Source: Platynereis dumerilii (lineage: Eukaryota > Annelida > Polychaeta > Phyllodocida > Nereididae). Taken from it: a stretch of DNA of 64,000 bases. How positions within the stretch are numbered: the stretch's first letter is position 1; every line of letters starts with the position of its first letter. This document shows positions 23,315 through 35,638 of the stretch, one piece after another. The stretch covers positions 1-64,000 of the forward strand of contig JAPTHN010000110.1 in NCBI GenBank assembly GCA_026936325.1. The letters are read 5' to 3'. A program made the translations under genes and the position numbers. The notes beneath the pieces are model-generated. The model was not told the origin of the DNA. It saw only the letters and a list, made by a program, of their open reading frames with translations, and did no database searches.

Positions 23315-24261
23315 GGGTCATTCCATGTCAAATCAACCAAATTCCAGAAAGTGCCCCACCTGACCCCCTCCGATTTTTTTCAAATTTCACACACATGAGT
23401 GGTGTTATTTGAAAGGAACATCAGCAAAATTTTAGGTGAATACGATAAAAATTGTGAATTCTATGAGGCGCTGAAGTTGAAGAGGTGGGTCAAGATACCG
23501 CATTGCCAGCCGTTTTAAAGTTATCATATCTCCGAACTGGCATGAAGTATGAGTCTCAAACTCCGGTTATCACTTAATATTGAGTAGAGTTATAGTAATT
23601 GACAACTGTAATATTTCTACATGTGTCGATGTGCCCCACATAAAGTGTCAAAGATAGATAAAAAATTGCACAAAAGCCCATTTTTCATGCCCTTGTGTGA
23701 CAACTTTAAAACTTCTGAAAATTAAATAACTTTAGGGAAAGCAATTTTGTGGTATAGTGAGCCTCAGTGCCAAATATTAGATTTACATCTGCTTTTTCCT
23801 TCAAGCAGTAGCCAGGTTAATTTTGAAAAAAATTAAATTGACACATTTTCATGGCCTTATTTGGCCATGTGGGATAGGTGACCCAAATTTTTTAATGCAA
23901 CCACATGAAAGATCATAAGATTGCCCTTAATTCCATACCAAATTCGTTTTGTGGATATTGATCCTTCAATGTTAGAAAAATAGGGAAAAAAGGTCTATTT
24001 TGCTAGTCACAATATCACCAGAGTTTGCCATAAATTGTCACAGAAGAACTTCTTTGAAGTGTGATTTGTAAAAAAACAAGTTGCTAAATGCTTTAAAAAA
24101 TCAAATAGATAGATAGAAGGTAGATATGGTAAGTGCAGCCCTCTAAGCCCAGTTCTGGACTCTGCATTAATATCGGAAAAATTTGTAATATTCCATGTAA
24201 AAAAGGCGACTGTAGATAAATGTACCAATAATATGTTTTATGTATGACTATTGAGGAACAG

Positions 24262-24657
24262 TTACTGTTTGGACGTGTTTGTAATGATAGTGAACTTATT
24301 TTGATCGAGCACACAGTTCCTTTCAACACTGCTTGCCATGTTTGTCACATTCAAAAGGATGTGGTCTACAGGTACCCAGCATTGGTCCTTTCGCCTGGAC
24401 AAAGAGAAAGATGTTGCTGGACCCTTGGGTCTCAAAAATTCAAGAAAAACATCAACATGTTCATCAGAAACTTCTACCAAATTGCCCAAATACCAGTTCT
24501 TGTCATAAATGGCAATGACAAAATATCCAGGATTCAGATTCCTGATGTTGCCTACCTCATTGTCACGATTCCGTGCAGAAGCTGCATTGCTGAAAAATTT
24601 TTGGATATACTTGGCAATATTGATATTGGCGTATAATTTCAAAAATGTAGTTTTCAT
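24262..24657 (-). pseudogene. Protein fragment with an SH3/Tudor-like domain
   Basis: The 131-codon frame contains GYFVIAIYDKNWYLGNLVEV, an acidic EHVDVFLEFLRPKGP stretch, and CWVPVDHILL. The spacing of aromatic and hydrophobic residues fits a small beta-barrel (Tudor/SH3-like) of the kind found at the ends of transposon-encoded or chromatin proteins. It sits inside the 6.3-kb TIR element and so may be a relic of its transposase. The start codon is arbitrary and the upstream part is replaced by LINE sequence near 24.66 kb. The domain call rests on pattern only. Confidence 0.5.
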
Positions 24658-25081
24658 TCTTTTTGTAGATTGGGGTAATTTTAGAAATTTTCAATTTATC
24701 AGTTAAGCAGCCATTATTTATCATTTGGTTGACTATCAGAGTCAGTGCATCAGCTATTTCATTTCCTATTAATTTAATCAGCTTGTTTGATAATCCATCT
24801 ATACCACAACCTGTTTTTTGGTTTAAGTCCTTTAATAAATTTCTGAATATCTTCTTTTTTAACATGATGAAATTGAAGATAGGTGTCATTGCTAGAAGAA
24901 TTTTTCATATAATCTTTATCTGATTTGCCTAGAGGCTGCTCAATGTTTTCTGCCAAGGAAGGGCCTATATTTATAAAGTATTTATTAAATTCTTCTGTTA
25001 TCTTATTTTGATCTGAAACTGGAATATCATTTATTAAAAAATATCTTGAGAATTCCTCTTTTCAGAATTTTTGTTTAACAA
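24560..25081 (-). mobile_element. LINE fragment, left part
   Basis: On the minus strand: ITEEFNKYFINIGPSLAENI, FHHVKKEDIQKFIKGL, DGLSNKLIKLIGNEIADALTLIVNQ, then LKISKITPIYKK. This is the N-terminal side of a LINE reverse transcriptase of the L2/CR1/Jockey type. It continues at 28861 on the other side of the inserted foldback element. Confidence 0.8.
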
Positions 25082-28000
25082 TTAGACTGGCGGGATTTTG
25101 GAAATATGTGAACGGTACGAGCATTTTGGGGTAAAAGTCGGGAACCCGTCTTTTTAACATATTTCAGGTATGCCGATTCTGAAAAAACCGGTTCCCAAGC
25201 GATATTCCGGGTCCTTCACCTCCTAATTTGCATAACAAAATGGCCGCCAAATTAGCAATTTTTTTATCGTTTTAAAGCAGTTACCTTCAATATACTACTG
25301 TTTAGGAAAGCAAAAAAGGCAAACTTAGTGGCTCAATCGATGTTATGAAGACTAGGGAATAACACACACTATTTTAGAATTAATTATACAAGTTTGATGG
25401 TCATTTATATGCTAATTAGTAGCCGCCATTATACAATAATGGCTTTTCTTCAATAACTTCCTTACTAATCAACCAAATGTAACAAATTAAAGTTCTATAC
25501 CAATGTTTTGAGGGTCAATGAAGGTGATGAAACAATCTATTAAGTCATAACACTCATCCAATATTAATTATGCAAGAATAACGGTCATTAATTTGCTAAT
25601 TGGCGATGAAATATTTTAAAAAATAACAATCTTCTTAGTATCTTCTCTGCTAATCCAGCAAACTTTACAAATTAAAGTTCTATACCAATGTTTTAAAGTC
25701 TATGAAGATAATGAACTTATTCATAAAGTCATAACTCTTATCAAATATTAATTATGGAAAAATTATTGTCATTAGTATGCTAATTAGCATGACATATTTC
25801 GAAAGAACAGTTTTCATTATTAAGATGCTGCTAATCCTGCAAACTTTATAAATTAAAATGCATTTCCCAATATTTTAAGGGTCAATGATGAAGTCATTGA
25901 CAAAGTCATTAAATTTATCTGATATTAGTTATGCAAGACATATAGTCAGTAAAATTAGCAGTGTCATATAACTGAAAATAAAAAAGTGTATTCTTATATC
26001 TTTCCTACGCATCAAGCAAACTTCAGCAAATGAAGTTCCCCAACAATTTTAGCTTTTTCAAAGTCAATCTGCAATACTTCAAGAGTCAATGCAGGTCATG
26101 TACTCATTCTTGACATAATAATATCAGTGATATCTGATCTAAATTTGTTTTGATTGTTAAGTTTGCTGTATTAGCGGGGACGATCAGGGCTGTAGCTGGA
26201 ATTCTGTTTTGCGGCAGGTAAAGTTAGGCTGGAGCTTCCATAATTCAACAGTGTCTTATGCATGATGGCCCGAAATGCCTTCTAAGCAATCTGAACTTCT
26301 GAAGCACTAATTCTCCCATAAAAGACAAGGAATCACTGTATTTTCATTTGATGTAGTGTCCAAATTAGTGAAGTATGAACACCATACACATATTAAATGG
26401 AAATCCTGCAAATCATTATTGTGATGACTTCTAGATATCGTTATATAGTGTGGTCTGAACCATCATCCAATGTCCCATGCAGGCCAAGCATGGCCTACAG
26501 AGCGGCACAAAACATGAAGGAGTCACTCAAATACTTTGAATTAAACAGCTATCATGATAGTTTATGAGCAAAATAAAGAAAGGCATAACTATTCAAATTG
26601 TTATTATTTGGTATTCTGTGTGGGATCAGATGCAGCAAACAAATTTGAAACTCAAGCTCTCTGGTTTTTCTCTGCCTCCTTGCCAAGGTACATTCTGTAT
26701 AATAATAATAAAAAATTATTATACCTTCTTCATGGCTCTTCCCTCTCAATAGCTCTTGCCTCCTCTCAAAAGCTCTTGCCTCATCTTAGCTCTTGCCTCC
26801 TTCATCGCATTCTCCATATTTTCCAGTGACCCCTATCTCCATAATCTCCCTTTCCGCCTCCTTCCTAGCTCTTCTCTTTGTCTGAGAGCTCCTGTCTCCC
26901 ACCTGACTGCCTCCTCCCAGCTCTTTCCTCCACAACAGCCATTCTCTCCTCATTCTGACCTCTGTCTACTCCCAATCAGCCCCATCCCAAATTATTCCAA
27001 TAGCTTTTGCTTCTTCAAATTGTGTTTCCTACCTCTCTGCTCATCTTTCTTTTTCCTCCACCATCTATGCATTCTCCTCTGCCTCCTGCCTAACTCCTGC
27101 CTCATGCCTAACTCCTGCCTCCCTGCTCAATAGCTCATCTGTCCCCCCTTCACTGTCCACTTCTTAGCTCCTTCCGGATATTGGTGTCCTCCTCCTTGCA
27201 TTGCCTCCTACCCATCAGCTCTCCCCTCTTTTGTCTGCTTCCACTAGCTCTTGCCTCCTCCTCCAGAGTGGTTCTTCAATCACTCTCTGGCTACTACTAC
27301 CTTATATAAATGCCTCCTCCTTCCCTGCTTGCTCCCAGTTTCTCTTGGTACCCTCCTCCTCCCTTGTCGCTCAATTGTCTCCATCAAGTGGTCCTATTAG
27401 AATATCTCCTGACCATCCCTACCTTTTTTCTCTCACTACAAGTGTTCCATGCACACATCCAATTATTTAATTAAAAGAATGAATACTCTGTCTGCTCTTC
27501 ATGTAGGCTTTACTGGTATAAGGGGAAAGTAGCAGTTTTATTATAGTAGGAGTGTCAGTATTGCCTCAGAATATTTTTGCGTATAATGGGAGTGGCAAGG
27601 TGACTTCATTTCTGAGTTGAGGGATCTTCCAATAATGCATATATGATATCATCTTGATACACCCAGTCAGGAAGATATGATGGGAACTTTGCTGAATTTC
27701 AAGGGTGGCATGTGCCATCATGCATCGAGTCCCAGAAAATTCCGTAGAAACACCTTTTTCTGCAAATATGGCATCGCCAATAATCATACAAATAACTATT
27801 ATTGTTGCATTATTAATACATTAGATGAGTTTTATGGCTTTATGAATTTTTTACCCTTAGGCAGTGGTATGGAAGTTTTATTTGCAAAATTTGTTGGATA
27901 GGTAGGGCAGATATTAAGAAAAACATATTTTTTCTGTAATAAAGTATTGCTAATTAGTATATATTATATATACGAACAAATGATGATTATTCTTGCATAA

Positions 28001-28860
28001 TTAATATTTTATGAATGTCATGACTTTATAAATAAATTCAATATCCTTTCAACTTTGGTAGCGAACCTTTAATTGAAAATTAGACTGGATTAGCAGAGAC
28101 GATATGAAAAAACTTCTTTTTTTTCTGTAATATCTCATCGCTATTTAGCATACTAATGACTATTGTTTTTTCCATAATTAATATTTTATTAGTGTTGTCA
28201 CTTTTTAAATAAGTTCATTATCTTCATAGACTCTTAGAATATTGGAATAGAACTTTAATTTGTTGTTAAGTTTGCTGGATTAGCAGAGAAGATACTAAGA
28301 AGATTGTTATTTTTTAAAATATTTCATCGCCAATTAGCAAATTAATGACCGTTATTCTTGCATAATTAATATTAGATGAGTGTTATGACTTAATAGATTG
28401 TTTCATCACCTTCATTGACCCTCAAAACATTGGTATAGAACTTCAATTTGTTATATTTGGTTGATTAGTAAGGAAGTTATTGAAGAAAAGCCATTATTGT
28501 ATAATGGCGGCTACTAATTAGCATATAAATGACCATCAAACTTGTATAATTAATTCTAAAATGGTGTGTGTTATTCCCTAGTCTTCATAACATTGATTGA
28601 GCCACTAAGTTTGCCTTTTTTGCTCTCCTAAACAGTAGTATATTGAAGGTAACTGCTTTAAAACGATAAAAAAATTGCTAATTTGGCGGCCATTTTGTTA
28701 TGCAAATTAGGAGGTGAAGGACCCGGAATATCGCTTGGGAACCGGTTTTTTCAGAATCGGCATACCTGAAATATGCTAAAAAGACGGGTTCCCGACTTTT
28801 ACCCCAAAATGCTCGTACCTCTTTAAATAAAGCCATTTTTCAAAATTCCCGCCAGTCTAA
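25082..28860. mobile_element. 3.8-kb foldback element with subrepeated arms
   Basis: The ends are inverted (TTAGACTGGCGGG at the left, its complement at the right). The arms extend about 0.93-1.0 kb (25082 to about 26.1 kb and about 27.93-28860). Each arm is built of degenerate tandem units of about 183 bp: AAATTAAAGTTCTATACCAATG recurs at 25483, 25669 and about 25851. No transposase is seen. The interior holds the pyrimidine-rich tract at 26.7-27.45 kb. It splits a LINE. Confidence 0.85.
26715..27450. repeat. Pyrimidine-rich degenerate tandem tract
   Basis: The words AGCTCTTGCCTCCTC and close variants recur many times; C and T dominate the plus strand for about 0.7 kb. The long plus-strand frames through it (125 and 89 codons, rich in S, L and P) are a by-product of composition. 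Confidence 0.7.
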
Positions 28861-29000
28861 ATCCCTTTATTGTCACCCAGGTCTTCTTTATATCATCTTT
28901 ATATTTTTCAAAACGACTGGTAAGCAATGTGTGCTCCTTTACGCTTGAGAGACCACATCTTTAGACAAGTTCCAATGCCTCATTGTCTCTACTGTTTTTC
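28861..29000 (-). mobile_element. LINE fragment, right part
   Basis: On the minus strand it reads as the region just upstream of the fragment at 24560-25081, with a YKDDIKKTW-like word in a broken frame. This shows that the foldback element inserted into the LINE. Confidence 0.55.
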
Positions 29001-30623
29001 AATTAACTTTATTGAAGGATCAATATCCACAAAACAAGTTTGGTATGAATTTAAAGATGAACTCAAGAACTGTTAGGAGGAACAAGTTAAAAATTTGGGT
29101 GACCTATCCCACATTGTGATTTTTTACTGTGAAAAAGGGTCGTTTTCAATAATTTTCAACTTTAACCGTTATTATTAGCACTTTTTTACTTAGCAAGTTC
29201 ATTGTATTCTACAAAATGGTTGGAAATATGACAAAGACCATTACCCTAAGATTTTGTTGCTCTGGATTGGCTGACAAATCTGTAGCAATCAATTGAAATA
29301 GGCAATTTGATGCAATTTGGACTAATATTTATTAATTTCCTGTGTAAAAACTATATTATTTAGGACCTTTAAAACTATCGAGATGGGTAAATGGCGTCAT
29401 TATTGGTATATCAGGTGAATTTTAGCCTTATATCTTAAAGCATTACATCTGAATCGTATTTTAAAGAAGCCACAAAAATGGCTTTCGAAATTTGCTTTTT
29501 CAACTTCAAAGTCGCCTGGAAGCCAGAATTTTAGGGATAGGGAGCTGAAATTTTGCAGATGTTCCTTCCATACAGTGGACACCTTTCGTATGAAATTCTA
29601 TTGAAATCGAAGGGGGTCAGGTGGGGACCATTGGTTGATTTGACATGGAATGACCCACCTGTAACTCAATGCATGAACTGTGTCATATTTCTATACATGG
29701 CCATATATCATAATGCATCAATAAAACAGATTATGGGTCCATGCAGCTACAAAGGCATGTAGCCCGCGAGTAGATTGTAGACATCAAGGCAGTTTTAAGT
29801 TTAAATGTCAAAATTGCCCCACCATGCAACATTTGAAGTGTAGCCACTACAAAAGTTGCATGGTGGGGCAATTTTGCCAGCTTGAAGTTCAAATGCCTTT
29901 GCGTCTTTTGCGGCTCTAATCATATAATGTGGGAAGTTGACATTACACTTGAATGCTCCTTATTATGCTAAGAAATGCATGCCAGCTTCCTTTACTTGTG
30001 TCATGGATCAAAACAACAAAGTAATAATATATTTATTGTTTTAAATAATAAATGGCATAGATGGTCATGAGGATGCGGAATTCTAGCGACAAACGTGAAA
30101 ACGTAGGTTGTTATGTTCACTTGGCTAAAAATATATGTGTTGATAGGATAATTTTGACTTATATGTGCTTCACTTCACTTTTTAAATTGCTTGCCCTGGG
30201 ATATGGCCAAACTGGGTTGGTTCATCCCACCCCCTATAAAAATGACGCTGCAAGTGGGACCTTCAAATAGTTCAAATGGAAGACACCATTTTATGCTCAA
30301 TATGGAAACACGGAAATGTCAATATCATTGGTTGGTTCGCTCAGCCCCCAAGTATCTATATGACGTCAAAATCAACAATGAATATATTTGTCACACACAA
30401 GTTTGACTGGTCCATGCGCAAAAATGACATCCACAGCAGGCCTAACACCTCCGTGAGACCCAAACAAAATGAAAAAAAAAAAAAACTTTTTGAGATTTAT
30501 GACTAGGATTATCATTTCAGGAGATGTAAAAGGAACATGTAGTCATTCTATTTAAAGACAGCAGATAACATGCATGCACACAGGAACCAGGAAAACTAGC
30601 AACTTAGATTTATCCATTGATTA

Positions 30624-32534
30624 GGGGGAACGGGGACACAGTGAATTGCTGGACACAGTGAATCAGTGCCTATTTCTGGTTGCTGAAACCAAAAATTGCT
30701 AGAATGTGCCATCTACAGGGTGGCTGCTTAGTCCATCATACTTATTCAAGGATGACATCCAAAATTGCTCATGTTACACTGGAGTTCTGGGGTAAAATAT
30801 GATTTTAAGTACTAAAACGTGAAATTTTGGATTATGAACTTTCGTTATAAAGTACGGGTTATCGAGAATTAACTGGCTTACTTATAATATATGTGAAACT
30901 GAAAGTGACATGTAATGAAAGTATTGCATTGGTATTTCAAATCAACAGGGTTGTGATTATCAAGATATAAAGATTTTTAATTAAATTAATCACACTTGCC
31001 ACAGTGAATCGGGGCTGCCATGGGGCACAGTGAATCACTGCATTCAGTGATTCACTACAACCCAGGTAATAATAATGAATAGTTTATAGCCATAATTGGT
31101 TTTAAGCAGCAATAAACAACTGTATGTAAATACCCAACTGTCAAATATGCAGAAAAATAGACCTTTCTGTTAGTCGATTTATATTATGTGTTATTACAGA
31201 TCTCATATAGGTGTGCCATGTTCTTTTCAACTGCCACAGTGCTCTTGTTATGTCAGTATCAGCATAATGATTTCACAGTTGGTATATTTCGCAGTTTCAG
31301 GTGTGTCACTTGAACCCATACTGATCACACCATTACAAATCCACAATAAGCTGTTGGATTGTTGCTCAACATTGATTATTCAGTTTGATGTTTTGAATAA
31401 ATCCAAAAGTTACAATATATATAATGCATGGATTTTGTGTATAACTGCTATCAGTTTTAGCACTTTTACAACAAAACAAATTCATTCACTCTCACATTCA
31501 TTTGTTGGTCTGAGAGGTTATCATGTGCTGCTTTGTCTTTGCAAAAATAATATTCTCAGGAACCATTCAGAATTTAAGACCTAAGGGGGGGGGGAGTTTT
31601 GCTTGGGGGGCATCCTTATCACTGATTTCCAATAATGTTTATTTGATGATCGAATTCTTAGCCTCCTTGTCAGGTCTTTTCCCAATTTTTGGGTAGTAAC
31701 TACCCCCCCCCCCCATCTCTCGTCCTCTGGTATGCCCATGCGACACCGACACATTCAATTCCAAAAAATCTCCCTATCATCCCCATTCCAGTCATCAATT
31801 CTGAACAGTTTCTTTAGCGCAGATCTCACTTAAAAGGCTGAAAAGCCACAAGGTGCTGTCCTCAAGGAGAAATTTCACAACAGGACACCGTGAATGTCCA
31901 TGATGGATCAAGCAAGTGGCTCAAACATATCAGTTTCACCTGCTCCAACTGAATCAAACAACCATACCAATGAATGCAGATTAATAAATTGTTATTCACA
32001 CTTAGACAGCCCATAAGCCTGACTTGTTGGTAGCAGTTGGAATCAACACTCAAGCTTGGAGTACCAATAGTGATGTCAGTATTGCCATACTGACATCATC
32101 TGAGCATATATTCACATGGAACATGGCACACTTATACGAGATCTGTAATAACAATGTTAAGATAATGCTGTTTTGTTTTGGAGTTAGAAGTCAGTTAATG
32201 GCTGTTAAACATCAGGAAATGTTACTGACAAAATAAACTTCGGTCAGAGACACTATCTAGTTTGTTTTATTTATTGTCTTTGCCCCAGATGATTATATTT
32301 ATAACACTGATTCACTGTGCCCTGGGTTCTGATTCACTGTGTCCCCGTATGTTGCCACAGTGAATCAAATTTTTTTAAACATGATTTCTGAAGCTCTGCA
32401 AATACTTTGACACTGTATGTGTGTAGGGGGCACATTAAACTTTCATTTAAGCCTAACATCGAAAATGTGGAAAAAAAACTTTTTGAGATATTAAGGAAAT
32501 AAACATTGCTGATTCACTGTGTCCCCGTTCCCCC
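30624..32534. mobile_element. 1.9-kb TIR element with TA target duplication
   Basis: The termini are perfect 23-bp inverted repeats beginning GGGGGAACGGGGACACAGTG. TA flanks both sides, and the uninterrupted sister copy near 17.57 kb has a single TA at that place, which defines the insertion exactly. CACAGTGAATC words also recur inside (about 31003, 31025, 32315, 32355). There is no transposase-like ORF; the 132-codon frame at 31186-31584 has no recognisable motif. A TA duplication suggests mobilisation by a Tc1/mariner-like or similar enzyme. Confidence 0.85.
31557..31815. mobile_element. Diverged MITE of the GGGACCGTTCAGAATT family
   Basis: It begins GGAACCATTCAGAATTTAAG and ends CAATTCTGAACAGTTTC, with G runs at the left and C runs inside. 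This is a decayed relative of the two Harbinger-like MITEs upstream of the peptide gene, sitting within the 1.9-kb element. Confidence 0.6.
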
Positions 32535-35383
32535 TACTAATAATTATCAAGGAGATTCACGCAAAGTGCTTCTGGACCTGCTTTAAAGATCCAAGCAGGT
32601 ATATATTATAGTAACCACAAGCTTTGCCTTTTTCCAGTTTATTGATATTTTCAATCATTTTGATATTTACAATTGTCACAACATTTTGTACTTTTTTTGA
32701 GTATCGAAGGATGTTTTTTGGATTATATGGCGGATTCAACTACTTTCAAATGTGATATCATCTGGCATCGGGTTCACTAACCCATGGTTGTTTGTTTTAC
32801 TAATGAAGTTATCATTCGGTTTAATCACTATTATGTTCTTTTGTTCTAGTAGTGATTTATTTGAGCCAGCAGGTCCAATTTCATTCTTCAATTTGCAGAT
32901 GGTTTGCTCGATTTTTTAAATGATTTGTCAGTGATATCAGACCATAAAGATTGATGTAATACCTCATATGTATTTAGCATTTAGAGTAATGCTGGTGCTT
33001 ACAAAAAGAGGTTAACAGACAATTAAAAGATGATTAATGCTGAATTTTTTATTCACAAGTTCATCATCAAATCTATTGTCACCGCTGAGCTTTTAGCTCC
33101 AGAGGTGTCTTCATTCCTTCGGGTTGCAGGAATGTCCCTCAAATCGCCATGAACCTCAAGACCTTAATCTTGTAATGTCACTTATATTATTATTGTATAA
33201 AAGCAACGTAATATATTATATTATTGTGTAATGAACTAGAATAATAGCAATGGGGTAGAACTCACCCCATGTTTCCATGGCAACAGTTACCCTGGTGCTT
33301 CTGCGCAGCTGCAGAGCACCCTAGTTTCAATCTCTGGGGGCAAGCTTGTTTGCCCAGGCAGAAGAGAGCCCGCTCCTGCTGAGGTAGCAGGGGGCTTCCT
33401 GTCTCCCTGACGCAGTGACGAATTCGTCAGGTAAGGGTACTGTTGTTAGAAGTATGAACAGGGGTTTCTCTTAAAGGAACCTTAGGTCATGGTTGATTGA
33501 GAAGGCATTTCGTTAATAGTATATGTAATTCGTTAAGATCGTTGTTTGATGTATTGAAAAGTTGAATAGCTTCTGTTCTTTGAATGACTCTTGATGTAAC
33601 TGTTTATAAATTGAGTATTAAACGAATAAGTGGACCTAAATTGTCGGGCCTCTGGTATTTCTTGAGTAGGTGTTTCGTGGTGGCAAGTGCTAAGGTGTCT
33701 CCCGCAGGATCCCCGGTAATGAGTCCATCTTCTCAGAGGTGCTTAATTGATGTTTCTGAGTGAGAGAGAAACGCACAAAGATGGCATGGAGGAGAGTCCG
33801 GTCTGCGGCTTCTTGGCGCTTGTTTGCTGTGTCACACTGTCTCTTGATTTACCATGCTTATTCAAAAATTTAGTGGTACTACATTTCGAAACACTAGTCT
33901 TGCAATGTTCGGGATAGGCTATGGGCATACGGTTTCCTTGCATAAGAAAGTTCACTAGTTTGATGTAAGAATTCGATTATTTCACAACTTCATGTCATGC
34001 ATAGTGGGTTCGCCAGGTGTTGATAGAGACCCGGTTTGCTCTTCCATGTCACCGATATGGTTTTTCAGCCCTTCATAAGCTGTTCAGTTCTTGACACGTA
34101 CAGGGGAATGTTCTCTTCTTCATCCTTGGCTAGTGAAGGCACGGGACCTTACTCCTCTCTGATCATATGTAGCTGTTCAGTTCATGCCACCGATAGATGT
34201 TTTGCTCTCTAATTGGCTATTGACGGTGCAGCTATTGTTCCGCCATGTCGCCAATGATAGTTACTTTTCCTTCTTAGTACACATAAAAAATTCCAGTTTT
34301 CTAGTACGCTAGCTATGTTATCACGCCTTAATTCACCCACCAGTATAGGGGGCGCAATATTCCTACCAGGTAGCTCAGGGGCTTCGCCCTTATCTTTATT
34401 TGGTTACCTTTTATCTCATGTTCAGCTTCGATATATCTGCCTCTCATCTTCCACACTTCTCACAACTTTACCCTCACAACTCATCCAGACCCGGACCAGA
34501 CAGCGCACTCAAGTCTCTGGGGCATCTCTCGCATCATTATATTAGGCCTTGCTTGCAACACAGCACATCTTCCAATACGGTAGGAGCTCATTTTGCAAAC
34601 ATTAATAGGAAAGGCACTTGATTATTATTTCCTAAATTTATCATTTTCTTCTCTTTATAATGTTTTCTTAGGCTATCTGCGCTTTATCTTTTATATTTTA
34701 ATTCTGTATCGAAAATATGACTGTCTATTTGCGATCACATAGTATACTATTAAGATTTTCTATACACGGCACTTAAGGTTTAATAGCCTGGTCCTATGGC
34801 CACGCTGTTCTGCCTTCTTCTCTCCTCACTTTGCAACTCACATACGCAACATTTCATTTTATTTTTTAAAATCTAAGTCGCCATTGCCCGTCCGGCGAAC
34901 ATTCTAGAGAATTTTGATTATCACATTCTGACTATCGTTCCATTATTGTTTTCTTGTATAACAGCATGTGCTTTTTCACTTATGCATGCTCCCAATCATT
35001 TATTGAGATTGCGCGCACCGACTTTTGGTAGTGTCATGCCAAAAGAAAGTGACATATTTTCATGGTAGAAAGGTGGAATTGTATTGTATTTTGTTATCTC
35101 AGGTCTAGTGGTATATTTTTATCTATCCAATGCCAGTAACTTTGGCTCTCTTTTCAATCAGGCAATCTTGTGAGTGTCTTTTCTTATTGAATTATGTGTT
35201 GGGCATTTTTTCTTCATTTCTCCATGTCGAGTGACGTTTTACAGTTATCCCTAGATTCCTTATATATATATATTCAAAGGGAGACAAATAATTACTTATT
35301 TTGACTCGCATTTTGGCTTTGTTTCTCCTGCTCATCCCATCCCTATTTCTGCTATTTCTTATTCCACATGATTTTCAAGTTAT

Positions 35384-35638
35384 ATGTTAATTTCGTCATT
35401 TTTTGGGTCATTAGTTAACATGTGTTATGAGTTACACCCACGATTATTACAGGGAATCGCTGTGGCACATTTTGTAGCCTTTGCTCTTATTTTGACTTTG
35501 GGTTCTCTTTTCATACGTACTCTCCCTCAAATTAGTTATATTTTCGCTCTAGTGAGTGCTAGTATGCATGGTACGCTTACTCTTCTTACTTCTATTTTTG
35601 CTCTGAATGTCTGTCCCGTTGACGCAGTTGACACTTGA
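35384..35638 (+). CDS. Small hydrophobic ORF in the retroelement leader
   Basis: 84 codons with two or three hydrophobic stretches (GIAVAHFVAFALILTLGSLF and FALVSASMHGTLTLLTSIFAL). It overlaps the start of the next ORF in another frame. It could be a small membrane protein of the element or a chance frame in T-rich DNA. No family is recognised. Confidence 0.3.
   Translation: MLISSFFGSLVNMCYELHPRLLQGIAVAHFVAFALILTLGSLFIRTLPQISYIFALVSASMHGTLTLLTSIFALNVCPVDAVDT

Larger units (their letters stand above)
23315..29656. mobile_element. 6.3-kb TIR element hosting a LINE and a foldback element
   Basis: The ends are exact inverted repeats starting GGGTCATTCCATGTCAAATC, flanked by ACCT on both sides (23311-23314, 29657-29660). 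The arms remain alignable over about 650 bp (23315-23972 against 29010-29656). The element contains a minus-strand protein fragment at 24262-24657 and a LINE broken by the 25082-28860 foldback element. Without those insertions it would be much shorter. The superfamily is not clear to me. Confidence 0.8.
29855..33072 (-). repeat. Outer inverted repeat, right copy, split by a 1.9-kb element
   Basis: Reverse complement of 17038-18325, including the LINE RT-like piece at 32557-32739 (INKLEKGKACGYYN, LGSLKQVQKHF), with about 85-90 percent similarity by eye. It is interrupted at 30624-32534. Confidence 0.8.

Noticed and set aside
26756-27470. Serine/leucine/proline-rich plus-strand ORFs
   Set aside because: They arise from a pyrimidine-rich degenerate tandem tract inside a foldback element.
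31186-31584. 132-codon ORF inside the 1.9-kb TIR element as a transposase
   Set aside because: No catalytic motif or DNA-binding domain visible, and its end runs into an inserted MITE.
33170-35380. A 5' LTR with a matching copy at 60.8-61.4 kb
   Set aside because: I compared the two regions by eye and found no extended identity; ends remain undetermined.
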